Shown: piece after piece, positions 23,996 through 34,499 of the stretch | Position numbering within the stretch: position 1 is the first letter of the stretch | Layout of the letters: each line of letters opens with the position of its first letter | DNA from: Phaseolus vulgaris | Lineage: Eukaryota; Streptophyta; Magnoliopsida; Fabales; Fabaceae | DNA: 64,000 nucleotides | Assembly: GCF_000499845.2 (NCBI RefSeq) | Contig: NC_023756.2 | Coordinates: 38,340,812-38,404,811, forward strand | Direction: 5' to 3' | Translations under genes and position numbers: made by a program | The notes under the pieces: generated by a model | The model's database searches: none | The model's input: the letters and a program-made list of their open reading frames with translations, nothing else | Told to the model about the DNA's origin: nothing

Positions 23996-25054
23996 TGATG
24001 TGCTTCCACTAGCACAATTAGAATGATTCTTGACATTATTAGGAATCATCTTGAGTTGGTTATGAGATAGGCACTTTATCATAGAATTGGATCAAGGTTC
24101 TATGAACAAGAACTCACCAAAACTAGTGCCAAAACACAAACTCATATGGAAGTTCCACATATTGTCAAATTGAACTGATTGAATTGAAAGAAAAGGCAAA
24201 TGCACCGATTGAACAACACAAAAACTAATTTGCACCGAACAAAAGATAAGAAAATTGAATTAGAAGTGCTGGAAATTAAAAGGCACCGAACCAAAATCAA
24301 AATAGAAGAAGAACAGCAGCTGGAAAATGAAAATGCCGAACCAAAAGACAAGGAACACAAGCTAATACATGAACATAAAAAGAGAAGGAAGGAAGGAGAA
24401 GAGAAAGCTCATGAAGATGGAAGAATGGTTGGATGATCACGCCACTAGGAGGATGGAGACTCCAAGATAAGTGTGCAAGCCGCCACTTGAGGTAACCATG
24501 GAACCATCAAGATAAGACTAGTGAAGAAGGCACAAAGCTCTCCAATGTTCTCTCAAAAATTGAGTATAGTTTCTTTAGTCTAAATTCAAATCTGAATTGT
24601 ACAAGCTAAACACCTTTATTTATAGCCTAGAGGTGCTGAAAAATAGGTGGGAAATTTCAAATAAACTCATTTGAAATTCCCACCAAAAACAAGTCACATG
24701 GGAGGTGTGACCTTTTTCTACTATGACACCTCCTAAAAACTACACCTACACCACTCTCCTAAGTCACATGGACAATGTGACTTTATTTTACATTTTCACA
24801 CTCCTTTATTTAATAACCACACCTCCTAAAACTATACAAGAGTATTTCAAAGCTTGGCCTTGCCCCTCATGGGATGGACTTGGGCTCTTTGGGCTTTGGC
24901 CTTCTTGGGTTTGGGCTTGGGCTTTGGGCTTGGGCCTCATCTTTATTTTATGTCTTCTTTTAATTTTGAGAAGACTAGAAGGAAGAACTTCAAAAGTGAA
25001 GGTGGATGTCCTAATCCTCCATTAATAAAAGCCTCCTTTATTTGATTATCATCA
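23996..25054 (-). repeat. Left (3') LTR of element B
   Basis: On the + strand it starts TGATGTGCTTCCAC and ends GATTATCATCA, followed directly by the polypurine-tract side of the internal region. It has the usual TG...CA ends and includes a run of TTGGGC-type repeats at 24884-24940. Confidence 0.9.
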
Positions 25055-25067
25055 TACTCCTCGAGTT
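25055..25067 (-). promoter_or_regulatory. Polypurine tract of element B
   Basis: On the - strand AACTCGAGGAGTA abuts the TGATG start of the left LTR. The same arrangement is seen beside the inner LTR of element A at 36877-36889. Confidence 0.6.
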
Positions 25068-26527
25068 GGAGAGAATTCGTCCACGAATTCTGAATCCCTG
25101 CATATAACAAAGTCAGTTTAGTTTTACAATTAAAAGTGGAAGAAAAATGTAAACATGACTTAGCATTTGTAAATAATGGGATTTCAGAAAAGGAGGTTCT
25201 ATAAATGGACCAAGTTGGAAAAATTTGTTTGGGAATGATGTGATGTTTTGGAAAAAGACCTCTTAAATGGTGACAACCATTAGGAGGTATGAACAAATCA
25301 TCCCTAACTTTTTTAACCAAGATGGTGGTGAAATAGGAACCTTGGGTAATGAAAAAGATAAGGAAGGAAAACACCTTGGATGTGAAAGGATAAGACCCAT
25401 GTCAACTTGGCCTTCTTTGTCTTTTTCTTTTTTACTTGTGGTAGGTGGGTGAGTTAGGTCTTGTTTTACCTTGTTGATCTTTAAGATTTGCTTTTGTGGA
25501 CAATGAAGAGCTATGTGCCCAAAACCTAAACATTTAAAACATTTGATATTTGAAGTTTTGGTAGGTGACTTAGGAGTAGAAGGATTTGTAGTAGAAACTT
25601 TCTTTGGAAACATGGTTTGTTTGGAAAAATTGGAAGGAGAAGTTGGAGTAGAAATTTTGTTTGCATCCTTCCTAGAAGAGTTGTAGAAATCACCATCATG
25701 AGGATTATTGAAAGTTTTTTTCAAAAGATATGATTCCACCTTGATGGCTTTGTGAAACACTCTCTTTAAAGAAGAATATTCTTTTAATTCTACAAAGTCT
25801 CTAATATCTCTTCTCAAACCACGTACAAACCATTTAATCTTTGACTCTTCATTAGCATGCATATTCATTTTAGTCAAAGTTGTTTCAAAATATTTAAAGT
25901 ATTCATCTACCATCCTATGTCCTTGAGGAAGCCTTTGGAACTTCAACAAGTGTTCCTTCCTAGAAGGGGGAACAAACCTCGCGCGCATACACTCTTTCAA
26001 ATCATTCCAAAAAACCACGGGAGGTTTCTTGCGATATATAATGTCCATTACAATTTTATGCCACCATTCTTTGGCATAGCCCAAAAAGGATAAAGAAACT
26101 AAACTAAGTTTTTGGTCATCTTGGACCTTATACACATGAAAATAATGGTCAACCTTAGTCTCCATTCTAAATACACATTAGGATCACTATCACCATTAAA
26201 ACTAGGGACTTGTCCACAAGAAATGTTGAACACTTGGTGATATCTTTGGTCACGGTTATAGCTCTCTTCATGAGAATGATGGTGATGCTTCCTTCTTCTA
26301 TGTTCCTCTTCACGGCCTAAGGCATTTGAAGAACCTCTTGATGAAGGTCTATGTGAATGATGCCCATCATTGATAGAGTGAGATGGTCTAGCTTGTTGCA
26401 CCTCCATCTTTTGCAATTTCTCTTCCAAACGCCTAATGGAGCGTTGAGCTTCATGCAATTCACCAAGGACCAAAGCTTTGGAAGGAAAATGCTGCTTGTA
26501 GGATGCATCACTTGAAAATCCAGCCAT
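25068..26527 (-). pseudogene. Element B gag and collapsed pol remnant
   Basis: The likely start is the Met at 26527 (MAGFSSDASYKQ). The N-terminal coiled-coil segment (SIRRLEEKLQKMEVQQARP) is nearly the same as in element A. The gag core follows (AKEWWHKIVMDII, MRARFVPP, VDEYFKYFETTL, RGLRRDIRDFVELKEYSS), then a CCHC knuckle CFKCLGFGHIALHC. A one-base loss near 26168 shifts the frame inside gag. After the knuckle only edges of pol remain: near 25170-25310 a degenerate RT start (IPPNGCHHLRG, FPTWSIYRTSFSEI), then at once the integrase C-terminal end (GIQNSWTNSLQLEEYDD) that runs into the LTR. So one deletion joined the start of RT to the end of integrase. Confidence 0.8.
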
Positions 26528-27748
26528 TTGCAAATAAAAACAGCAAACACACAAAAACAGCAAACAAGTCAAGAAACAAAGTTAGCAAAAAAAAATGAAT
26601 TTGGCAACCAAAGAGCCGAAGTGAATTTGGCCAGAAAAAGAGGTCACTCTCAAAGAAATAATGTCTCTGCACCAATCTGATCTTGAGGTCTAGGAATCCT
26701 CAAATGAAAGATGTCAAAGCAAGGCACACCAATCTCAAAGCCAACCACAACAAAACCAATGAAGCAATAAAGACAAACAAGAAAAAGTATAAGCAATGAA
26801 AGGCTAGAACAAAAGGAATACTAGATGTTTGACAAACTCAAAGATTAATGAACAAAAGACAAGCAAAAAAAATAAGGAACTCAATGAAAAAGTAGACACA
26901 CAAAAGAATACTTAAAGAAAAGCACTAGAGTAGATGAAGAAAACAAAAATAAGCTACTGAAAAATATTTTTTATGCAAACTGTGCTTGATGTTCACTGAT
27001 TTAACTGGAACGATATAAAGCGAACTGGATTATGAAATTTTAACCACACAAACTTCAAGATCTTAGCTCAAAAATGGCACTGGAATTATGCAAAAACAGT
27101 AAGCCAATTAATTGAGATAAAGTTTTCAAAATCGCTGCCAGATTACCGTATTTTTTTCGACAGAAATGTACACTTTTTGTATTTTATTTATCATTTTTTG
27201 TGTACTTTGAATTTTTGAGTACTTCTTTTTTCTAATCTTTTCTAACACTTTGAATATCACAAATCCAGAATTTCAGAATTTTCCAGTGAGTAAATCAATT
27301 GCAATAAGGAAAAACAGTAAGCACTTTTTCAGAAAACAGAGGAATCCTAATAGGAATGAAAACAAAATTATGAACTAGCAAAGACATAATGGAAAATGAT
27401 GTATATGGAACTTGTATAGGTCTAGAATACAAGCATGAACTCTAAATAAAACAGAAAATGCACAAATGATCAAATATCAAACTCAGAAAATTATATGACA
27501 CCAAAGCAAGAAACAACAAAATCAACAAAAGTACTACAAGAAGTGATGAGAATTATGGAAAAACAAGACTAAGACAAAACTTGTATGGATTCAAAAAGGA
27601 AAATACTCAAACTTATGATAGGCAAAAGAAATAAAACAGCAAGAAAACTCAAATAAACCTAAAAACAGAATCATAAATTGCAAGAAATTAAAGAGCTCTT
27701 GAAATAAAGTGCTACACAACTCAAAAATTAAACAAGAACACACCTAAA
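26528..27748 (-). other. Leader (5' untranslated region) of element B
   Basis: About 1.2 kb between the primer-binding site and gag. It matches the leader of element A (40326-41545) nearly base for base over long stretches, for example 'gatgtcaaagcaag' and 'tgcaaactgtgcttgatg'. No gene is seen. Confidence 0.75.
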
Positions 27749-27762
27749 CTCTTGATACCACA
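27749..27762 (-). promoter_or_regulatory. Primer-binding site of element B
   Basis: On the - strand TGTGGTATCAAGAG, close to the initiator tRNA-Met complement TGGTATCAGAGC. It sits directly against the right LTR, as in element A. Confidence 0.75.
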
Positions 27763-28820
27763 TGATGAGAATCAAATAAAGGAGGCTTTTATTAATGGAG
27801 GAAGAGGACATCCACCTTCACATTTGAAGTTCTTCCTTCTAGTCTTCTCAAAATTAAAAAAAGACATAAAATAAAGATGAGGCCCAAGCCCAAAGCCCAA
27901 GCCCAAACCCAAGAAGGCCAAAGCCCAAAGAGCCCAAGTCCATCCCATGAGAGGCAAGGCCAAGCTTTGAAATACTCTTGTATAGTTTTAGGAGGTGTGG
28001 TTATTAAATAAAGGAGTGTGAAAATGTAAAATAAAGTCACATTGTCCATGTGACTTAGGAGAGTGGTGTAGGTGTAGTTTTTAGGAGGTGTCATAGTAGA
28101 AAAAGGTCACACCTCCCATGTGACTTGTTTTTGGTGGGAATTTCAAATGAGTTTATTTGAAATTTCCCACCTATTTTTCAGCACCTCTAGGCTATAAATA
28201 AAGGTGCTTAGCTTGTACAATTCAGATTTGAATTTAGACTAAAGAAACTATACTCAATTTTTGAGAGAACATTGGAGAGCTTTGTGCCTTCTTCACTAGT
28301 CTTATCTTGATGGTTCCATGGTTACCTCAAGTGGCGGCTTGCACACTTATCTTGGAGTCTCCATCCTCCTAGTGGCGTGATCATCCAACCATTCTTCCAT
28401 CTTCATGAGCTTTCTCTTCTCCTTCCTTCCTTCTCTTTTTATGTTCATGTATTAGCTTGTGTTCCTTGTCTTTTGGTTCGGCATTTTCATTTTCCAGCTG
28501 CTGTTCTTCTTCTATTTTGATTTTGGTTCGGTGCCTTTTAATTTCCAGCACTTCTAATTCAATTTTCTTATCTTTGTTCGCTGCAAATTAGTTTTTGTGT
28601 TGTTCAATCGGTGCCTTTGCCTTTTCTTTCAATTCAATCGGTTCAATTTGACAATATGTGGAACTTCCATATGTGTTTGTGGTTTGGCACTAGTTTTGGT
28701 GAGTTCTTGTTCATAGAACCTTGATCCAATTCTATGATAAAGTGCCTATCTCATAACCAACTCAAGATGATTCCTAAGAATGTCAAAAATCATTCTAATT
28801 GTGCTAGTGGAATCACATCA
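27763..28820 (+). repeat. Right LTR of element B, inverted
   Basis: Matches the reverse complement of 23996-25054 along its full length with few differences. It ends in ATCACATCA and is followed by CTTCT. In a normal - strand element this LTR would begin TGATGTG at its left edge, as element A's right LTR does at 41560. Confidence 0.9.
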
Positions 28821-28825
28821 CTTCT

Positions 28826-29477
28826 TTAAAAGAGATAAAGAGTTAAGTGAGCTTGGATCAATACTAGATGTGAATTGACAATACAAAATATACTAAACAA
28901 CACATACAAATACTGCAACAGGTTCTTCAAATCTTCAAAGCAGATTTGGAAGCATCAAATCACCTTGTTCAATACTTTTGAACCTTATATTGTAAATATT
29001 TGTATATCTATAATTCTTAATCATGTATTAGGAATGTTTTGAAAAACTCTAAGCTTCTATATAAACATGTAGCATTTGTATTGTAATAGTTAGATGTATT
29101 TATGAGGTGTTACATTAACTTAATTTCAAATATTACATTTTTCAATGGCACAAATAATAAACTCATAAGCAATGGAATATGTCAAAACAACGTGGGTCAA
29201 ATATTTTTTTAACATAATAACACTTTATAGGATAGATGATAAACTAGTATAAACTTATGTACAATTAGGTTTTTATAGAAATTTTTATTGTTTTGAAACT
29301 TTTTTTAAATTTACTAATTATGTTTTATACTTATGAATTAATTTATTTCTTGACAAGAACCACATTTGTAAGTGATTGTGTCAAATATTTGTTTGGGATT
29401 GAATGCACTTTTTAAGATGGAATGTATTGTCTACAAGTTTGGATTGTTTGAAAAATAAGCAATTTAAAAAAAAATTC
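28826..29477. other. Retroelement debris and AT-rich DNA
   Basis: The first about 150 bp (for example 'tcttcaaagcagatttggaagcatc') look like the interior 3' end of the SIRE-like element interrupted by B. A TATATAAAC at about 29060 may be an LTR promoter. No gene is seen. Confidence 0.4.
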
Positions 29478-29935
29478 TTTTAATGACGGCTCATGCAGAT
29501 CTGTCTTTGTTTAAAAACTTTTAATGACGGTTAATCATGCAAAGTCTTCTTTCTTTGAGGTTTTTTAACGACAGTTCATGTAAAACCATCTTGTTTGAGA
29601 GACTTTTAGTGACGGTTCATGAAGAACCATCTTTGTTTATTAAAAAAATTATTTAAATGACAATTTTGAACGACTTCCTTATTCTCCTCTTGGTCGTTGT
29701 TTGTGTGTGAGATACTTTTTACGATGGCTCATGCAAAATCATCTTTGTTTAAGAACTTTTAATGATGATTAATCATGCAAAATCGTATTTGTTTGAGTAC
29801 TTTTAAAGACAATTCATGTAAAACCATCTTGTTTGAGAGTCTTTTACTGACAGTTCATGCAAAATCGTCTTTGTTTCTTCAAAAATAAATTTTATTTAAA
29901 GACATATTTGAACTACTTTATTCTCCTCTCGGTCT
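29478..29935 (+). repeat. CACTA-like subterminal repeat array
   Basis: A unit of about 55 bp with the core CTTTTAATGACGGTTCATGC and 'AAACCATCTTTGTTTGAGA' recurs about eight times. The whole array is also a 238-bp tandem duplication (GGCTCATGC at 29488 and 29726). Such arrays mark the ends of CACTA elements, but no CACTA terminus was found next to it. Confidence 0.65.
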
Positions 29936-30544
29936 GTTTTCATGTGAGCTTTGTTTTTCGGTGCAATATTATTCGTGTCCGCGTGTGATTGTTGGTTACA
30001 AGGACTCTTGGTTTGGTGAATAAGTGTTGGCATCGTGTGCCTTTGTGCGTAAGGTAGCTTGGTTGCGTGTTCCCTGTCCAAAGTGGGGTCTCTTAGTGGA
30101 TTGACATGCTAGTGAGAATGAGTGGTGTTTCACTGATTGGTGGATGCTAGTGTGTGTGGTATTTGTTAATTGGTGAGTTCATGCGATCCTTTGGTCTGTT
30201 TTGCGGGTTGCGAAGTGATGGGTCAGTGTTTTCATAGTTGTTCCGCATGGTGTTGGCTTGTGGTGTAGATATGGTAATCTAGTGGTGAGTGCACTGCTAG
30301 GGACAACTTTGTTGGCTTCCTTACATGCTTGATATATTTGGGAGGCATTGTTTGGCCTTGCAGGTGCAATTTTGAAAGAGGCGCAAAATGCAATTTTCAT
30401 TTATGGAGTTTGTGAAATTTTATGGTTGCGTGTTGGCTATTTAGTTGACTTTCGAGTAGTGTGTAGTGAAGGTTTGTGCGGAAGACTAGGGTTTTCCTTT
30501 GAATACGTTGTTCTAGGGATGTTGTAAGATAGGCACAAATAATT
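29936..30544. other. Upstream region of the DUF4283-type pseudogene
   Basis: More balanced in composition than its surroundings, with short frames on the - strand that carry no domain. It is the probable leader of the gene remnant that follows. Confidence 0.35.
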
Positions 30545-31740
30545 ATGGATTTCAAATTTCTTGAGGATGCCTCAAATATCAAGGTTCTTCTTCAAATAAA
30601 AAAAAAGATTTCTTTTGTGATTCACGCACAAAATAAGACCTTTGCACAAACGTTGAATAATGTTTTTAATATTCCTCTATCACAATTGTCATCTTCGTGC
30701 ATAAAGGGTGAGTTAATTTCAATTCAAATTGTTGAAGATGTTTATCTAACTGATCTTGAAGATTGAAAAATTCACCTTCATGGTATGATTATTCTAGGTA
30801 AAAGTGACAAACCTCTAACTCATTTAGACTTATGCAAAAAACTTGATATTGCTTGGAATTCGTTGGACTCGTGGATTGTTATTCCCTTTGGAAAAAGGTT
30901 TTATGAGTTTGCTTTTGATTCTCTTGAGGAAGGAGAAGAGTGTTTGTTAAGGGTCCTTGAATCTCAATTCGGGGATTTTGAGAGTTTTTGCTTAGATTAA
31001 AGATTTTGTTCCCACTTTCATGAAGCTTACCAAAATCCAATGTTTGGAATACTGGCAGCCAAAATTTATTTTTTCTATTGCTAGAGAGATTGGTACTCCA
31101 CTAGCTCTTGATGATTGTACAATGAATAAGTGTAGAGGATTGTTTGTTAGGGATTTGGTCGATATTTATATGTTATCAACTTTGCCTAATAAAATTTTGG
31201 TGGAAAGGTCTAACTTTGCTTTCATTGTAGATATTGAATATGAGAAGTTGCTTCCATTTTGCTCCTCATGCAAAATGAGGGGTCATGATTTATCTAAATG
31301 TATGAGACAACCAAAGACCAATTATAACACATGTAAAATTCTTTTTACTAAACTTATTGTTGTTCAATATAAGCATGTTGTTACTCAGTTCAAGGAAGCT
31401 AGCATTTCTAATAGCTAACAGGAAGAAATTTCTCAAAAAAGGGGAGATGGCAGACAAGCAGATTTTACAATCTGTTGAGAATGTTCTAATTTCTAAGGTT
31501 GTTGTATCTAATAAGTCTAATATGGATGTTGCTATAACTATTCTTGTTGTTCTTGATCTTGTTGATGTTATTGTACAAAAATCCAATTATTCTATTGTTG
31601 TTGCTCGACAAAATATAGTTGTTTCTAATACATATTTTTCTATTGTTGCTGTTGCGGAACGAAAATCAAATAAATATGTTGTTTCTAATACAACTTTTTT
31701 TGTTGTTGTTGTTGAGATGAGGAACCTACTATAGATCAGG
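30545..31740 (+). pseudogene. DUF4283/zinc-knuckle protein remnant, 5' part
   Basis: Reads in broken frames as the N-terminal DUF4283 domain and zinc knuckle typical of LINE ORF1-type proteins of legumes: MDFKFLEDASNIKVLLQ, GMIILGKSDKPLTHLDLCKKL, GKRFYEFAFDSLEE, then ARDIGTP-like AREIGTPLALDDCTMNKCRG, LVERSNFAFIVDIEYEKLLP and the CX2CX4HX4C knuckle CSSCKMRGHDLSKC (about 31261-31302). Stops at 30764-30766 and 30998-31000 and a frame change after 31418 break it. After the knuckle the sequence degenerates into a GTT-rich repeat. No reverse transcriptase part was found. The 3' part of the same gene is at 33085-33472 and 42610-42652. Confidence 0.7.
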
Positions 31741-31893
31741 ATATCTGCTGAAGTTGTTGTTGGCCAAAAGGAGGTTGAACTCTTATAGATCAAAAGCTAA
31801 AGAAATATGTCGAAGATTTATCTATTGTTGATAACTCTAATATTGTAGTTGATGATATAGAGGTTGGGTCAGGATCTCATGTTGATACATTAA

Positions 31894-33055
31894 TTGTATG
31901 GCAAGTGTACTGTGTCAGAAGTAATCAATTTGTTCCTAAGGATAGATATTGAACCCACAAAGAACATTTGAATTCTCAAGTATAATATTCACTAAATAGA
32001 AAACAATATATAAATGTTTGTTGGAAATTTTGTTGTGTATGATGAAATTGCAAGAATGTAAATAAAGCAAAGTAAAAGATTTGTGTGATTCAATTGGGAA
32101 AATTGGGATTAAGGTTCATCCTTCTCACTCGTCTATATTTTTACAAAAGATTATAACATTTAGTCTTAATTGATATTCACATTGATTCCTTGCACACAAA
32201 ATTATTAAGAGAGTATCCAAAATATTGATTCCTTGCATATTTATAAAAACTCTTTATCATTACGAACATATGTTATAAATCAATTAATATTTCAAATCTA
32301 TTCCTAACATTCAAATATGTTAAGCATTATCATTTAGGTTAGATTCTTAAAAATAATTTTCAATCAGATCTAAGGATCAAAATCATGAATAATTCAAGCT
32401 TTGAGAATAAAATGATAATACCAATCACCAATCAAGAACTAAAATATTATAGATAAATATCACCTCAATACATAAGAGTTTGAACATATTACTCCCAATC
32501 CCAAAAGGAAGAATTAGCCACTCATGTTGGCCATTACAAGTATGGAAAGCAAGAAAAGAAGATCTTGGATATTTCTCCTTGACAGTTGCCTCCTCTAGGG
32601 TTTTGTATCTCTTTCTATTCTCCCATTGATGTCTAGGGTTATGCCTAATGCGTCATATTTAACCTAGTTGGCCTTGGGCTAAGTGACATCTTGCTTAGGC
32701 GAGCTATTACTTGCTTGGGCGAGTTTGACGAGAAAAAATCCTCACCTAGGCGAGTCTTGAGCGAGTTCCTCTGGAGCGAGTTTGCTTGGGCGAGTTTCAA
32801 CGTGTTTTGAATGTTCCAACTTTCTCTTTTCATCTTCTATTTTCTCCTTTAGCCCTTTCATCTCCATTTTCCCCTAGAATCCTGAAATTGACAAAATTTG
32901 GAAATAAATCGTTCTTATTCATATTATAATAACAAAATATGTAAAAAGATTTAAATTCATAAATTTGGGGTTGAATTATAACTAATTATCAATGAACATT
33001 CATAAGTGTCTATCTTTTAATATGAAATATTACTAAAATATGACACTTATCAATA
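31894..33055. mobile_element. Insertion-like block inside the DUF4283 remnant
   Basis: Starts TGTATGGCAAGTGTACTG and ends ATGACACTTATCAATATG. The ends are imperfect inverted repeats around AAGTGT. A similar opening ('ggcaagtgtac...gaacccacaaagaacat') is common in plant repeats. It splits the readable gene and is present in both S' and S, so it predates their duplication. No coding capacity. Contains repeated GGCGAG words at 32697-32800. Confidence 0.5.
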
Positions 33056-33084
33056 TGTCCTTGTTCGAGTGTTAATGAATTAGA

Positions 33085-33472
33085 TAATTTTCTACAAAAA
33101 ATGACTTGTTGCATAATGCTAATTTACGACCTCTTGAAGGATGTTTTCAACTTAAATCTACATCTAATGCAATGCCTCCTAAATTTGTTATTGCCAAATG
33201 GGTTACTTCTAAAACTATTTTTAATGATTTGACTTTGCAAAGTTGTTTTCAATCTCTTTCAGGTGATGATCAAGAGGCTCATGAATGATGTTTGACCATC
33301 TTGGCAACATATATAGTTGAATCTACCCCGATTGATATTGTTTTAAAAGAAGTCAATTTGGCCGCTAAGTTCTAGGCTAAAAAAATGGATAAAAATGAAT
33401 CATTAATTGAAGAAGAGGAACAAGTACAAACCTCTAGGAGACCAAGACGTCCTCCTAAGGGTGGAGTAAAGG
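33085..33472 (+). pseudogene. DUF4283-type remnant, 3' part
   Basis: Reads NANLRPLEGCFQLKSTSNAM, VIAKWVTSKTIFNDL, stop near 33286, TILATYIVESTPIDIVLKEV, then RRPRRPPKGGVK at the point where element A is inserted; the last codons KKTYKSCQPKKK and a TAA follow at 42610-42652. The corresponding S sequence at 56798-57067 is open longer, having a Ser codon where this copy has the stop. Confidence 0.6.
33468..33472. other. Target-site duplication of element A, left copy
   Basis: AAAGG, repeated at 42605-42609. The unoccupied site with a single AAAGG is at 57160-57164 in segment S. Confidence 0.95.
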
Positions 33473-34499
33473 TGATGTGATTCCAATAACAAAGAAGAGA
33501 ATGATTCTTGACCTTCTTAGGAATCAACTTGAGTTGGACAATAGTTAGGCACTTTTTCTTAGAATTGGATCAATGTTCTAAGTCAAGAACTCACCAAAAC
33601 TAGCACCAAATCCAAACTCATATGGAAGTTCCAATTATAGTCAAATTGAACCGATTAAAGTAGAAGAAAAGGCAAATGCACCGAACATATTACTTAAGAA
33701 CTGAAATGAACCGAACATATGAGCTAGAAAAGCAAAGAAACAAGATGAATGGACAGAAATATAAAAAGGCCGAACCAAAAATCCACAAATCAGCAAGATC
33801 ACCGAACAGAAATTCAAGGAATCAAGCTCAAAACAAGAACAATTGAAAGAGGAGGAAGGAAGGAGAGAAGAATGCTCATGAAGTTGGATGCAAGGTTGGA
33901 TGATCACGCCACTAGAAGGATGGTTGCTCCTAGATGAGTGTGCTGCCGCCACTTGAGGACACCATGGATCCTTCAAGATAAGACTAGAGAAGAAGGCTCA
34001 AAAGCTCTCCAATGCTCTCTCAAAAATTGAGTATAGTTTCTTTTCTCTAAATTCAAATCTGAAAAATACAGAGGGAGCACCTCTATTTATAGCCTAAGAT
34101 GCTGAAATGCAAGCTACACAAATTCAAAAACTCCCTCCTAAAAACTACTAGAATCGGCGCCTAAAACAATGCATGAGGAAGGTGTAACCTCTTCCTTCAC
34201 TTTGGCACCTCCTATTCTACTCCTACACCTATCTACTAACACCCCCCCCTAAGACTCCTAACTAAAGACTAAAAGATGCTAAAACAAAAGAGGTTTCTAA
34301 TGTTTCCCTCTAAGCACCTTCAACCAAAGAAATTACAAAAAGAGAAAATAATTGTCCCCTAGCTCCTAAAGCTTTGAACATGCTTCTTGTAAGCCTTTGA
34401 GGTGGGCTTTGACCTCCATGGGCATCCTCTATTTGCGCCTCTACCTCTTCTTGATCTTGTTGATTGGCCTCCATGTCCACTTGAGCTTGATCTCCATCA
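33473..34499 (-). repeat. Left (3') LTR of element A
   Basis: 1027 bp, + strand ends TGATGTGATTCC and GATCTCCATCA. The C run at 34242-34249 has 8 residues. The last about 55 codons of the pol frame extend into it. Confidence 0.95.

Larger units (their letters stand above)
23996..28820 (-). mobile_element. Element B: gypsy derivative with inverted LTRs
   Basis: A 4.8-kb Ty3/gypsy derivative with a 1.06-kb LTR at each end and CTTCT duplicated outside. The internal region runs right to left: primer-binding site 27749-27762, leader, gag remnant, then a collapsed pol remnant and polypurine tract 25055-25067. The left LTR (23996-25054) is oriented as expected for a - strand element. The right LTR (27763-28820) is flipped: on the + strand it reads TGATGAGAATC...ATCACATCA. 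Protease, most RT, RNase H and integrase are missing, so B is non-autonomous. Its leader and gag are related to those of element A. Confidence 0.85.
31804..33472 (+). repeat. Segment S', left part (copy of 55523-57164)
   Basis: Near-identical to 55523-57164, starting in the DUF4283 remnant at 'tcgaagatttatctattg'. S' is interrupted at 33472 by element A and continues at 42610. Differences include an about 36-bp stretch near 32655-32690 missing from S. Confidence 0.9.

Noticed and set aside
24723..25025. 100-codon frame rich in Leu/Trp/Gly on the + strand, with a near-identical frame at 27792-28094 on the - strand
   Set aside because: The two frames are the same antisense strand of the two B LTRs; the Gly/Leu/Trp runs come from TTGGGC repeats. 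The conservation reflects LTR identity, not a gene.
30545..33472. LINE element with reverse transcriptase
   Set aside because: Only the DUF4283 and zinc-knuckle (ORF1-type) part can be read; no RT motif was found downstream in S' or S.
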